Assembly (NCBI GenBank): GCA_036273675.1
Contig: DASUHD010000154.1
Location: forward strand, 1-64,000
Length of the DNA stretch: 64,000 nucleotides
Direction: 5' to 3'
Source of the DNA: DAHUXT01 sp036273675
Lineage (GTDB): Bacteria; Chloroflexota; Ktedonobacteria; Ktedonobacterales; JADMIN01
Positions within the stretch are counted from its first letter, which is position 1; each line of letters starts with the position of its first letter. Both the position numbers and the translations under genes were made by a program. Under the pieces are notes generated by a model, which did no database searches, had not been told where the DNA came from, and worked only from the letters and a program-made list of their open reading frames with translations. Positions 24,302-32,871 of this stretch are shown in pieces.

Positions 24302-25075
24302 TCATGACCTGACGGTTTCTGTGTTTCGATCCAGTTGTACCTGTTCAGATGCGTACGACACTTGTGAGACTTTCTTGCTCATCAGCCGAATTGCCAGCAG
24401 AGCGACCCAACTCCCGCCGACAATGATGCCTATCCGCGCAATGAGTCCTACTGGCCCCCCGTCCACCAATTTGAAGGTGAGGACAAATACGACATCAGAG
24501 GCTGCGACCAGGAGACCAGTGACAACCGAATACCAGACCCAGCCGCGCCCGGCAGGTTTGGCAGGATCGGCGGCGTCGCGCTGTGCCAGCACGAAGCAAG
24601 CGACAGTCAGCGAGATGAACTGAAGCTGGCCAAAAACGTCATGCAGAAGCCCGTGAATGGTGGGCGCGCTCGACGCTCCGGCTGGGTAACCCAGCGCCGG
24701 ATCGGTCACGAAGATCCCAATCCCGATGAAGGTAAGGCCATAGACGCCGAGCAGGATGGGTCCCCAGGTGGAACCACGTCCGGTGCGCAGGACACGCCTG
24801 AGTCCGATGGCAAACCCAAATACGAGCGCTCCGGTGAGGATGTAGTTGGCGATCTGTATCCATCCACCATCCCCCAGTTCAAGATTGCTGTCGGGCATTA
24901 GCCAGGCGTTGTATTGAGGACGTGTTGCCCCAAGGATGAGCAGGACAACAATGTTGAGCAGTGGACCAATGACGCCGCATGCCAGGAGCAGTCTCATCGC
25001 CATTGGCTGTTCCTCAGCGTTTTGTCCTGAGGTTGCCGAGTGTTTTTTCCCTTTGCCGTAAGAGAAGACATTCAT
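24302..25075 (-). CDS. DUF998-family membrane protein
   Basis: 257 aa with about six to seven helices and a typical DUF998 start (LLLACGVIGPLLNIVVLLILGATRPQYNAW...SNLELGDGGWIQIANYILTGAL). A His-containing loop HGLLHDVFGQLQF follows. AAAGGAAC before the ATG supports the start at 25075. It is the first gene of the leftward cluster divergent from TetR, with two TetR-type operators in between. DUF998 proteins are often in TetR-controlled units; their activity is not known to me. Confidence 0.8.
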   Translation of the reverse strand: MNVFSYGKGKKHSATSGQNAEEQPMAMRLLLACGVIGPLLNIVVLLILGATRPQYNAWLMPDSNLELGDGGWIQIANYILTGALVFGFAIGLRRVLRTGRGSTWGPILLGVYGLTFIGIGIFVTDPALGYPAGASSAPTIHGLLHDVFGQLQFISLTVACFVLAQRDAADPAKPAGRGWVWYSVVTGLLVAASDVVFVLTFKLVDGGPVGLIARIGIIVGGSWVALLAIRLMSKKVSQVSYASEQVQLDRNTETVRS

Positions 25076-25121
25076 GAGCGTGCGTTCCTTTCGAGAGTGC
25101 TTTGTTGAAATGGAACATCAT

Positions 25122-25135
25122 GTTCGTTATCGAAC
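25122..25135. promoter_or_regulatory. TetR operator 1
   Basis: GTTCG-TTAT-CGAAC, perfect inverted repeat on the DUF998 side of the divergent intergenic region. The same arms occur at operator 2. Confidence 0.65.
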
Positions 25136-25199
25136 GTGGTATTCTTTGAATAGCGTATGTAGGAGGGCCCTATCTGGTCAAGCACACGCCAGATAAATC

Positions 25200-25213
25200 G
25201 TTCGCTACCGAAC
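25200..25213. promoter_or_regulatory. TetR operator 2
   Basis: GTTCG-CTAC-CGAAC, same 5-4-5 geometry as operator 1, 78 bases centre to centre. It lies 39 bases before the TetR start codon. Sharing also the outer bases (ATGTTCG...CGAACG/AT in opposite orientation), the two sites define a likely consensus for this regulator. Confidence 0.65.
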
Positions 25214-25251
25214 ATCTAGCCCGGATTGGTCGCCAAAACGGAGGGACGGAA

Positions 25252-25833
25252 GTGAAACAGCAGAAAACTGATCGTCGTTCCCAACGCACGTACAGCCTGG
25301 TGAATTCAGCCTTTGCTGAACTCCTGGTAGAAAGACCCTACGAGGAGATTCTGGTGCAGGATATTTTGGATCGGGCAGGGATTGGCCGTACTACCTTCTA
25401 TGCCCATTATTTCGATAAACAGGATGTCCTGGACAGTATTACTGAGCAGCAGCTCTCGATGTTCACGTATCAGATTGCCCATTCAACCGCAACGCAAGGG
25501 ATCGTCCCCAGCCTGGAACTGTTTGAGCACATCTACCACTCTCCACACCAGCATCTTCGGGCGCTGATGCGAGGTCGTGCGGGAGAGCCTTTGTGGGAAG
25601 CCTTGCAGACGGCGCTCTGTCGAGCGATTGAGCCAGCATTGGCAACCTTGTGTGCAGAAAGCCGTTCTCCGTCAATCCCTCTGCCAGTGGTTGCCGAGTA
25701 CCTGGCCGGAGCCTTGCTCACCTTGCTCAAATGGTGGGTCGCTGCTGATATGCCTTTTCCCCCAGAACAGATGGAAAGTATCTTCCAGCAGCTGGCGATG
25801 CCTGGAGTGTGGGCTATGCTCAAGGACGCGTGA
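25252..25833 (+). CDS. TetR/AcrR-family repressor of the divergent membrane-protein cluster
   Basis: 193 aa. The N-terminal HTH is clear: ILVQDILDRAGIGRTTFYAHYFDKQDVLDSI (residues about 34-64). The C-terminal helical ligand domain is of the type found in many Firmicute/Chloroflexota TetR proteins with a C-terminal WWVAADMPFPPEQMESIF segment. The start is GTG at 25252 after GGAGGGACGGA. Two identical-arm operators between this gene and the DUF998 gene imply it represses both directions. The inducer is unknown. Confidence 0.88.
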   Translation: MKQQKTDRRSQRTYSLVNSAFAELLVERPYEEILVQDILDRAGIGRTTFYAHYFDKQDVLDSITEQQLSMFTYQIAHSTATQGIVPSLELFEHIYHSPHQHLRALMRGRAGEPLWEALQTALCRAIEPALATLCAESRSPSIPLPVVAEYLAGALLTLLKWWVAADMPFPPEQMESIFQQLAMPGVWAMLKDA

Positions 25834-26374
25834 TTGGAAACCGGTCCTCTCATCGCCAGGTTGCGGTGAGAAGGGCCACCTCTGGCGGTCTCCCGCGCTT
25901 TCCATCGCCAATTCTCGGCCATTCCAGCGGATTCGAGGGCGAGTCCATAATAGGCTGTAGCCTGGCTCGCTCGCGGTAGCCGGGCCAGCGCACTCTTCGC
26001 CTGCCGAATCGTCGACGGTTTAGGCGATCCTGGCGGGCCTGGCTTCGTAGACTCCTGTGGCCTGCGCCGGGACCACGCGGCCAAAACCACCTCTTCAGCA
26101 ACGACAGCTCGATCTGTGTTCGGCGTGCAATCCTTGCGCGCTCCGGATTTTCCCCACCTCTATCCGACCGTAACATGGAACACAGCCAGATTGGCATGCG
26201 TTATGCTAACGTCCACAGTTGCGCGCAGCCCCTGCCTCCTATACAATGGGCGGGCAGTCGCAAGGACTGGTCATACCGTGGCAGGGTCGCCGGGTTGGGA
26301 TGTGTTGGGTTGATGTTGTGTTGGCGAGCCTGTGCGCTTCGCCGGTTGCGGGATGACCCGCGAAGGAGTCTGTA
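25834..26374. other. 541-base region without a supported gene
   Basis: Open frames exist on both strands (for example on the minus strand 25850-26197) but have no ribosome site, no recognisable motif and Arg/Pro-rich composition typical of out-of-frame GC-rich DNA. Only the last 15 bases (AAGGAG near 26361) clearly belong to the next gene. It could hold a decayed gene; I cannot identify one. Confidence 0.5.
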
Positions 26375-26770
26375 ATGATCGTTTTGGCGGCCACGAATCC
26401 GAGCTACAACTTCCCGATTCCTAAGGGCAGCTTCTTCGACCTCCTGTTTCACCAGACAAATCTCTCCTTGCAGGTACTCGGTCTGCTCCACCCGCCCTTC
26501 AGCATCACCCTCATCGGGCTGATTATCATTATCCTGATTGCGTTCGCGGCGAATGCGGTGACCGAGAGGCTGACGTCGAGCAAGGCTGGGGGACTCTTCA
26601 CAGCGGTGCTCATCACCCTTATCGGCGCGTATCTCTTCGCCGCGTTCGTCCGGCTCCCCTTCGACTTCATTCTCGAAGGCGTGCCGATCATCGCCGCACT
26701 CCTGGGCGCGATCATCATTGCTGTGTTTTACACATTGATACGAAAGCAAAGCTCAAGTAAGAAGGGCTGA
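26375..26770 (+). CDS. Small membrane protein resembling GlsB/YeaQ (transglycosylase-associated) proteins
   Basis: 131 aa with three hydrophobic helices: ITLIGLIIIILIAFAANAV, GGLFTAVLITLIGAYLFAAFV and IIAALLGAIIIAVFYTLI. The middle part (ANAVTERLTSSKAGGLFTAVLITLIGAYL) resembles the GlsB/YeaQ/YmgE family, small Gly-rich membrane proteins linked to envelope stress. An extra ~45-residue N-terminus precedes it. AAGGAG lies 8 bases before the ATG. Convergent with a secreted low-complexity protein gene. Confidence 0.65.
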   Translation: MIVLAATNPSYNFPIPKGSFFDLLFHQTNLSLQVLGLLHPPFSITLIGLIIIILIAFAANAVTERLTSSKAGGLFTAVLITLIGAYLFAAFVRLPFDFILEGVPIIAALLGAIIIAVFYTLIRKQSSSKKG

Positions 26771-26787
26771 TGCCCGCGAGCCAGACA

Positions 26788-27162
26788 TCAACCGCTACCA
26801 GTGGGGACGGTGGGAACTGGCATTGGCGGGGTTGTTGTTGCGGTCGGCGCGGCCCGCGGCGTTGCTGTTGGGCCGGGCTGGCCGCCTCCACCACTACCTC
26901 CGCCGCTGCCACCTGAACCACTCTTGACGGTGGCGGTTGGTGTCGTCTCCGCATCAGGCGCAACCGTAAGCACCGCCTGGATGGTCGCGGTTGGTGATGG
27001 CTGGACATCAGGCTGGGCGCTGGCGGTCGGTTGTACAATCAGGCCGAATACGAAGACGAACAGCAGCGGGATGGTCAGCGCGAACAGGACGAGCGTGCTG
27101 ACCGCGACGGCGGCGCGCATCTTCCCAGGCGGATAGCCGCCACCACTGGGTGCGGTTGACAT
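26788..27162 (-). CDS. Membrane-anchored Pro/Thr/Gly-rich protein
   Basis: 124 aa. One hydrophobic segment (VAVSTLVLFALTIPLLFVFVFGLIV, residues about 18-43) anchors an outer low-complexity tail: TPTATV-type repeats and a GSGGSGGGSGGGG stretch. No enzyme motif. AAGAGGTGG lies just before the ATG at 27162. Such tails are disordered wall-spanning spacers; a function cannot be assigned. Confidence 0.6.
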   Translation of the reverse strand: MSTAPSGGGYPPGKMRAAVAVSTLVLFALTIPLLFVFVFGLIVQPTASAQPDVQPSPTATIQAVLTVAPDAETTPTATVKSGSGGSGGGSGGGGQPGPTATPRAAPTATTTPPMPVPTVPTGSG

Positions 27163-27286
27163 CGGCGCCACCTCTTATCTAGGGCTGAGAGTTGGTGAGG
27201 ACCGGGGAGAAATTGCCGCCAGTATGCCAGAAGCCGTCAAACGCCGTCAATCACTGACAAATAGGTACTATTGCCTCCATAGAGCG

Positions 27287-29698
27287 TCAGATACGGACAA
27301 ACGTCACCGCGCCATTGGGAGCAACCTGGCTCATGTACAACGCGCGGTTGGGGTAGGCCGCGTGGAGCTGCTGTACAACATCGGGCGACGGCGCGTAGGC
27401 GTAGAGTGTCTCGTCGTGTAGCGCCGGATCATTCAGCGGCCAGAGGATGTAGTTGTAGATATACCAGTTGTTCGTCAGCACGATGGCCTGGCTGGGGTGG
27501 AATCCGTAGAGCGTTGCGGCGTCAACCTTCATCGATGCTGGCAGACCCGTATAGCCCTGGAATATCTGCGCCTGACGCGGCGAGTAGTAGAAGAGGTTGC
27601 AGGCGATTAGCGTGATGAGCAGCGCGCCAGCCACCCCCATTGCCAGCGTTCGCATTGGCCTCAACGCGCCGAGCGCGCGCCCGGCACGAGCCAAAACCGC
27701 CGCCAGCCCCGTCACCCCACGCGCCGTGAGCAGGAGTAGAAATGGCAGCGTCTCGAAGAGATAGCGTGGGCCAAGGTAGATGCCGTGGTAGAAATAGCCC
27801 GCCTGAGCGCCGACAAGCAGCGCCAGCAGCAGCGCGCAGAAGATATCCCACCGCGTACTCTTGTCGCGCCGCAGAAAGGTGAGCGGGAGCAGCGCCAGCG
27901 TCAGATAGAACGGCCAGCCGTAGAGATCGACGAGCAGAATGGTCAGCAGTTGATCGAGGATGACCATTCCCGCGGCGAAGGTGTGTTGGCCGTAGAAGCC
28001 GATGCCCTCGCCAAAGCCGTAGCGGTCGCCGGGGAAGAAGAGACTGCGCGGCGAGAGCATGGCGCTGCCAGTCTGTAGCCGATTGTAGAGCAGGTAGACC
28101 ACCACGCCGCATACGAGGATGCTGCCCGCGAAGACGAAGACTGGCCAGATTGTGGCGGCGCGTTCGCGTAACGCGCGCCATTGCCCGCCCAGCAGATACG
28201 CCGACGCCGCGAAGCCGATCACCACCGCGCTCAGCTCGCGCGTGAGCAGCAGTCCCACGGCAAAGACCGCTGACAACGCCAGATCGTACCAGCGCCAGCC
28301 GCGGGTGAAGCGGACCAGCATCCACAGAAAATAGACGGCGAAGAAGAGCGCCATCGTGTGGCTCATGTATGAGGCGGCAAGATAGGTGTAGAACGGCGAG
28401 AGCGCGCCCAGCAGTATCGCCAGCCATGCCACACCGCCGCCGTAGAAATACCTGCCGAGGCGAAAGACGCCCCAGAGGGCGAGCGTCCCCAGCAGCGGCT
28501 CGACGAGCCACGGCGCGTGCAGCACGATGCCCACCGCCAGCAGCAGCGAGGTCATCGGCGGATACTGCGCGAACCAGCGCCCGCCGCTGGCGACCATGAA
28601 CGGCCCCTGGAACGCGCTTAGGTGAGACGGCATAGGGGCGGAGAGCTGGCCGGATGCGAAGATCTTCGCCTGGAAGATATAGGCGCTGGCGTCGAGGATG
28701 TGCGGCTGGCCCTGATATTCCGCCAGCGCGACCCAGAGCACGTAGCCGAACGAGCCAAGCACCGTGAGCAGCGCCAGCGCATCCCACCGGTCGCGGACAA
28801 TCCGGCGCAACGGCGCTCTTACGCGGGCAGGCACGCGCGCGGACACACTGCGAGCCATGGCTCCAACTCCGCGCGCTAGCTGGGCGACGCCAGCCGCCAG
28901 CGGTGGCCCGAAGGGAACGAGCGCGCCAAAGACGGCCAGCGCCAGCAGCAGCAGCGCCAGCGACCAGAGCGCCACCTGCGCCAGCAGATAGCCAACCTCG
29001 GCCAAAAGCGGCAATGGGCTTCCGGGGAAGTAGATTTTCTGCTCGTTCGCCGCCGAGCCATCGGCGGCAAGGTCGCGCGCCAGCACATAGCGGTCGTTGC
29101 GGTCGATGATGATCTCGCCGCAGATGGCCTCACCACAGCGCAGATAGATATGCGAGGGCGTCTCAGGCCGCAGCAGCGCCGCGTCGAGCGTCACCGTGGG
29201 GGCGCTCCCGAGCGACGCCAGCGCTGAGCCATCCGGCTGCGGAGTGACCGTTGCGCCGCCCGCCCGCACATCGCGCCACGCGCTGTAGCTCGAGCTGTCG
29301 CGCATCCACGCCTGAAAGCGGTAATAGGGCGTGGCCGCGATGCGGGCAATGTAGGCGGGGTCGAGCGAAAAGTTGTTGGTGGTGTCGGTCCCGTCGATCT
29401 GAAATTCGCGCGTGAGCGGATCGGGCGCGGCCAGCACGATGGCGGTCGGCTGCTGCGGGAGAGGCAGGGCGAGATGTTGCCCATCGAATGAGATTGTGGC
29501 CTGCGCGGGCGCAATCACCAGACGCAGCGGCTCGGCGGTCAGCGCCAGCAGCACATTCTGAACGATGAGCAGCACGACCACAGCGGCCAGAAGGTTTCCC
29601 GCCAGCCGTAGTTGTGGCCACTCGCTCAGCAGCTTGCCAACCCGACGCGATATGGGCAATCGTTGCCGTTGCGTTTCTTCGACCACATTCTGCCGCAC
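27287..29698 (-). CDS. Polytopic membrane glycosyltransferase-like protein (GT39/ArnT-like)
   Basis: 803 aa. After one N-terminal helix (residues about 32-52) there is a ~165-residue outer domain of beta type, then at least ten helices from about residue 235. The first large loop after helix 2 holds ILDASAYIFQAKIFASGQ, matching the D-x-x-x-Y...A acidic loop of lipid-linked-sugar glycosyltransferases (PMT/ArnT group). Further features are RELSA, YLGPRYLFETLPFLLLL and a C-terminal ~90-residue outer segment. It probably transfers a polyprenyl-phosphate sugar to a wall or surface acceptor. The start is GTG at 29698 with AAGGCG upstream. Single-gene unit divergent from the PH-like gene. Confidence 0.8.
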   Translation of the reverse strand: MRQNVVEETQRQRLPISRRVGKLLSEWPQLRLAGNLLAAVVVLLIVQNVLLALTAEPLRLVIAPAQATISFDGQHLALPLPQQPTAIVLAAPDPLTREFQIDGTDTTNNFSLDPAYIARIAATPYYRFQAWMRDSSSYSAWRDVRAGGATVTPQPDGSALASLGSAPTVTLDAALLRPETPSHIYLRCGEAICGEIIIDRNDRYVLARDLAADGSAANEQKIYFPGSPLPLLAEVGYLLAQVALWSLALLLLALAVFGALVPFGPPLAAGVAQLARGVGAMARSVSARVPARVRAPLRRIVRDRWDALALLTVLGSFGYVLWVALAEYQGQPHILDASAYIFQAKIFASGQLSAPMPSHLSAFQGPFMVASGGRWFAQYPPMTSLLLAVGIVLHAPWLVEPLLGTLALWGVFRLGRYFYGGGVAWLAILLGALSPFYTYLAASYMSHTMALFFAVYFLWMLVRFTRGWRWYDLALSAVFAVGLLLTRELSAVVIGFAASAYLLGGQWRALRERAATIWPVFVFAGSILVCGVVVYLLYNRLQTGSAMLSPRSLFFPGDRYGFGEGIGFYGQHTFAAGMVILDQLLTILLVDLYGWPFYLTLALLPLTFLRRDKSTRWDIFCALLLALLVGAQAGYFYHGIYLGPRYLFETLPFLLLLTARGVTGLAAVLARAGRALGALRPMRTLAMGVAGALLITLIACNLFYYSPRQAQIFQGYTGLPASMKVDAATLYGFHPSQAIVLTNNWYIYNYILWPLNDPALHDETLYAYAPSPDVVQQLHAAYPNRALYMSQVAPNGAVTFVRI

Positions 29699-29828
29699 GC
29701 GCGCCTTCTTTCGACCGATTCAAGAGCATAGCTGGGGTCTGTTCGTCTTGCTCTGCTATTATCGCAAATCCGGCGCGCGAATGTGTCGCCCATCACCCAG
29801 TCGCCCCGGTTGGAAAGTCCCAACAAGG

Positions 29829-29857
29829 TTGCGTCGCAAGATGGCAAACGCTATAAT
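29829..29857 (+). promoter_or_regulatory. Promoter upstream of the PH-like membrane protein gene
   Basis: TTGCGT (29829-29834), 17 bases, TATAAT (29852-29857). A second, extended -10 type element (TGCTATTAT, 29754-29762) lies further upstream. Confidence 0.65.
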
Positions 29858-29914
29858 GCCGCCCACGGCACACAGGCGTTTATCCAGACTTATCACTGGA
29901 GATAGGGGAGCACG

Positions 29915-30931
29915 TTGTATCCTCCGGAGAGGCCTCACAACAGGACCAGACCGCTGACCAGACCGCTCGCTGATCGGTCGCGGACGATTCCCCTGCCTTC
30001 GCCCCTGAGATCGATGCCGGTCTGCCGTCCCGCGCCCTATCTCGAGGCCATCGCGATCATGGCGCCGCTGATCGCGCTTGTCATTGCGTCCGTCTTGCTG
30101 CTCAACGAGAAACCGCAGGCGCCCAACTGGATGCCTCTCCTCATTCTGGTCGTCATTCTCCTGATCTTCATTCCGCTGTTGATCGTGACCTGGTTATTCA
30201 TGAAGAGCGTGCGGCTCTCCCCGTCGGGAATCGCCGTCGGCAGGCCGTTTCAACGCTGGCGCGAAGCCCCGTGGCAGGAGATCGTGCGCGCCGAGCGACG
30301 CGGGATGTTCCTGCGCATCGACACCTCTAGCGGCGCCTCCATCGCCTTCGCGCCACGCCTCCTGACGGATGGCGATAAGCTCATCACGGTCATTCTCGCC
30401 CATCTGCGTCCCCATATTCTCGATGGCTCGCTCCGCACAGAGGCGCTGGATCAGATGGACATAGGCGAGCCAGAATCGGATGTGATGGGCATGCTTCGTG
30501 TCCGTCCCCGTGGACGCTGGCCATTCAGCGGATTTGCGCTGGCGCTGGCTGGTATCTCTGGCGCGGTCATAGCGCTCTTCCTGCTACCGCTGGAGTTCGC
30601 CATTGCGCTCAGCCTGCTGGGCGTGGTAGTGGCGCTGTTTGGCCTTGCCGCCGCCGTCTGGCTGCTTCAGGAAGTCATCCTGACGGGGGAAGGTCTGACC
30701 ATCATCCAGCCCTGGCGTCGCAGCCCCGTCGAACTGGCCTGGGGTGAGATCGTCGTGCTCGATCATTCGGCCAACTGGCTGTTGGTGCGGTTTCGCGCGG
30801 GACGTTCGGTGCGCTGCATCGGCCCGGCGTTGTTGCGCGGACCAGAGCGCATGCGTATGCTGGCCTTCATCAACCACTACTGTCTCGATCGCGACGTGTT
30901 AAACTATCCGCATAAGTGGCCGTTTTTTTAG
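29915..30931 (+). CDS. Membrane protein with two helix-pair plus PH-like repeats
   Basis: 338 aa built as two similar halves. Each half has a pair of membrane helices (residues about 45-63 and 72-92; 205-222 and 228-248) followed by a ~70-residue beta-rich segment: LSPSGIAVGRPFQRWREAPW and LTGEGLTIIQPWRRSPVELAW, both ending with a helix (TVILAHLRPHI, MRMLAFINHYCL). This is the arrangement of bacterial PH-like (bPH/DUF304-like) membrane proteins. The start is taken as TTG at 29915 with GGGGAG upstream; the ATG at 30014 is an alternative. Function unknown. Confidence 0.7.
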   Translation: MYPPERPHNRTRPLTRPLADRSRTIPLPSPLRSMPVCRPAPYLEAIAIMAPLIALVIASVLLLNEKPQAPNWMPLLILVVILLIFIPLLIVTWLFMKSVRLSPSGIAVGRPFQRWREAPWQEIVRAERRGMFLRIDTSSGASIAFAPRLLTDGDKLITVILAHLRPHILDGSLRTEALDQMDIGEPESDVMGMLRVRPRGRWPFSGFALALAGISGAVIALFLLPLEFAIALSLLGVVVALFGLAAAVWLLQEVILTGEGLTIIQPWRRSPVELAWGEIVVLDHSANWLLVRFRAGRSVRCIGPALLRGPERMRMLAFINHYCLDRDVLNYPHKWPFF

Positions 30932-30974
30932 CGCGTGTGGCGCTTCGACCAGAATGGCCTCTGGAGACCCGTCC

Positions 30975-31130
30975 ATGATAGATTCCGCCGCGACCGGCAT
31001 CGTTCTGGCGCTCGCCATCGGCTCGGTTGCGCTCTTCTCGCTGCTCTTCGTCGCCATCCTCTTCTCGATGCGCAAACGCTGGGACCAGTTGGGCGACCCA
31101 AAGCAGCCGCACGATCAGCAAGACGCCTGA
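30975..31130 (+). CDS. 51-residue single-pass membrane protein
   Basis: Small open frame with a TGGAGA seven bases before the ATG. It encodes a short acidic start (MIDSAA), one strong helix (GIVLALAIGSVALFSLLFVA), a basic anchor MRKRW, and a polar tail ending QQDA. The topology is N-out or N-in single pass with a positive C-terminal side. It follows the PH-like membrane gene after 43 bases and may be co-transcribed. It overlaps the convergent NadD-like gene by 16 bases. Confidence 0.6.
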   Translation: MIDSAATGIVLALAIGSVALFSLLFVAILFSMRKRWDQLGDPKQPHDQQDA

Positions 31131-32155
31131 TCGCGCGGGATTGTCGCCAACATGTCCGCCACATCCAGCCGTGCGTTCTGCCTCAAAGTGTGTGGGTCAG
31201 CCAGCCAGGCGCGCAGATGGGTTCCCCGGTCATCGGCGGCCAGCGTCTGCTTCACCAGTGTCGAGAGCGGCGGCAGGTGGCGCGCGGTTGTCGGCGGCAG
31301 CGTAGCCAGCGCGTCCAGCCAGCGCGCGCGGACCGTGTAGGGATTATCGACGGTTGGCATCGTTGGCCGATACGCGCCCGTATGGAGGGCCAACGCCAAC
31401 CCGACGGGCGGAAGCAGCCGTGAGAGCGCCGCAATGTCGGCGGGCGTTTCGGCTGCGAGGGCGCGCGCCTCGGTCGAAGAGTCATGCGCGTAGCCCGCTG
31501 GGACGTCGAGGTAGCGCACATATCTGGCGAACGGGCGGTTCTCCGGCTGGGCCAGGAGCGCGGCCAGAGCCTCGGCGCCTTCACCCTCACGCGGGGCCAC
31601 CAGCAGCCGCGCCAGCGAGAAGAGCGCGCGCAATGCGGCGTCACGGTCGGCATAGTATTTGGGATCGAAGATCTGCACGATTTTGTCGTAGCCCACGATA
31701 AGCGTCAGTTCGGTTGAGGGCGCCAGCAACGCGCGAAGCGTCCGCGCCTCATCGACATAGAGGCCGCGATTCAGCAGCGCCAGCGCCTCGCGCCGCCGAC
31801 CCACGACGAACGCGCTCATCTGCGCCAGCCGGTCCACCAGCGCCGCCCGCTCCACCCGCTCTTTATCCACCGAGGCCGCCGCGCATGCCCAGATCAGCGC
31901 GTCCAGGCCAGCCGCGCGCCGGGCGGCGTTGGCCAGCGCCACATGCGCCCGCGTCAGGGGGTTGAACGACCCAGCGAAGACGCCAACCCGCAATGCCGCG
32001 CGCAATCGTCGCCCACCCGCCAACTCCACCGCGCGTGGCTCATCGCTGGCGACTACGGTGGCGGCAGCACGCGCCAACCTCGCCAGGCGGGAGCAGTCGT
32101 CGAGCAGCGCCACGGCGGCATGATAGCGGCGCGTTTGTGTTATCTGCTGGGCCAT
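31115..32155 (-). CDS. NadD-like nucleotidyltransferase family protein
   Basis: 346 aa. The nucleotidyltransferase signature appears as GVFAGSFNPLTRAH (residues about 76-89), where NadD/CoaD proteins have (T/S)F(N/D)P(I/L)H-x-x-H: the second His is kept, the first is Thr. VGYDKIVQIFDPKYY fits the NadD region that binds the nicotinate substrate. The ISTSK-like motif expected near the C-terminus is not clear; AHDSSTEARAL may correspond. The protein is longer than NadD (about 200 aa), with an N-terminal 60-residue helix and ~90 extra C-terminal residues. It could adenylate nicotinate mononucleotide or another nucleotide. Start ATG at 32155 has a weak AGGG upstream. Confidence 0.7.
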   Translation of the reverse strand: MAQQITQTRRYHAAVALLDDCSRLARLARAAATVVASDEPRAVELAGGRRLRAALRVGVFAGSFNPLTRAHVALANAARRAAGLDALIWACAAASVDKERVERAALVDRLAQMSAFVVGRRREALALLNRGLYVDEARTLRALLAPSTELTLIVGYDKIVQIFDPKYYADRDAALRALFSLARLLVAPREGEGAEALAALLAQPENRPFARYVRYLDVPAGYAHDSSTEARALAAETPADIAALSRLLPPVGLALALHTGAYRPTMPTVDNPYTVRARWLDALATLPPTTARHLPPLSTLVKQTLAADDRGTHLRAWLADPHTLRQNARLDVADMLATIPRDQASC

Positions 32156-32250
32156 GTATTCAACCCTAGTGTCCAGTTCTTTACCAGCGCAATACAGACA
32201 CGATAACACGCGGGCGCATGTGCTACGCTATCGAGCGAAGGAGGGCCGAG

Positions 32251-32871
32251 ATGGACGTGAGACCGGTCATTGCCGCGATTGTGCTGGCGGCGGGGAGGTC
32301 GTCGCGGATGGGCGCGAATAAGCTCCTGTTGCCGCTCGACGGTCATCCACTGGTGTGGCATGCGGTTAGCGGCGCCTGCGCCAGTAGCGCAGACGTAGTG
32401 CTGGTGGTGTTGGGCAACGAGGCCGAGCGGGTCGCCGCCGCGCTGCCGCCGGGACGTTACCAGCGGGTGGATAATCCGCGCTTTGCCGACGGTCTCTCCA
32501 CGTCACTTCAGGCGGGACTGGATGCGCTGCCTGACAACGTCGGTGGCGCGCTCATCCTGCTGGCCGATATGCCGTTCACCTCGTCCGCGACGCTGGAGGC
32601 TTTGCTCGCCGCCGCGCGTGAGGCGCCGGAGCGGATCGCCGCGATGAATCAGGGCGGCAGGCCGACTCCGCCGGTCTACTGGCCGCGCGCGCTCTTTGGC
32701 GAGCTACAGACCATCCACGGCGACGAGGGTGGGCGCTCGCTGCTGATGCAGGCGCCAGAGGCCGTGCGCCTTGTTGAGCCAGCGCAAACTGATGAATCCC
32801 TGGATATCGACGCGCCCGCGGACTACCAGCGCATTGCGGGGCGAGGTCAGTCCTCGAGCGGGAACGATTGA
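32251..32871 (+). CDS. MobA/MocA-like nucleotidyltransferase
   Basis: 206 aa, NTP-transferase domain. The nucleotide-binding loop is LAAGRSSRMGANKLLLPLDG (residues about 10-29), the metal-binding Asp is in LLADMPFTSSATL, and GRPTPPVYWP follows. This pattern is typical of molybdenum cofactor cytidylyl- or guanylyltransferases (MocA/MobA; MocA-type motifs GLSTSLQAG are present). AAGGAGGG sets the ATG at 32251. No xanthine-dehydrogenase-type genes are adjacent. Its 3' end overlaps the convergent manA-like gene by 25 bases. Confidence 0.85.
   Translation: MDVRPVIAAIVLAAGRSSRMGANKLLLPLDGHPLVWHAVSGACASSADVVLVVLGNEAERVAAALPPGRYQRVDNPRFADGLSTSLQAGLDALPDNVGGALILLADMPFTSSATLEALLAAAREAPERIAAMNQGGRPTPPVYWPRALFGELQTIHGDEGGRSLLMQAPEAVRLVEPAQTDESLDIDAPADYQRIAGRGQSSSGND

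Noticed and set aside
25533..26090. 185-codon minus-strand frame over the TetR gene end and the following spacer
   Set aside because: It overlaps the real TetR gene, lacks a ribosome site and shows no family motif, although part of it lies in a region with no other gene.
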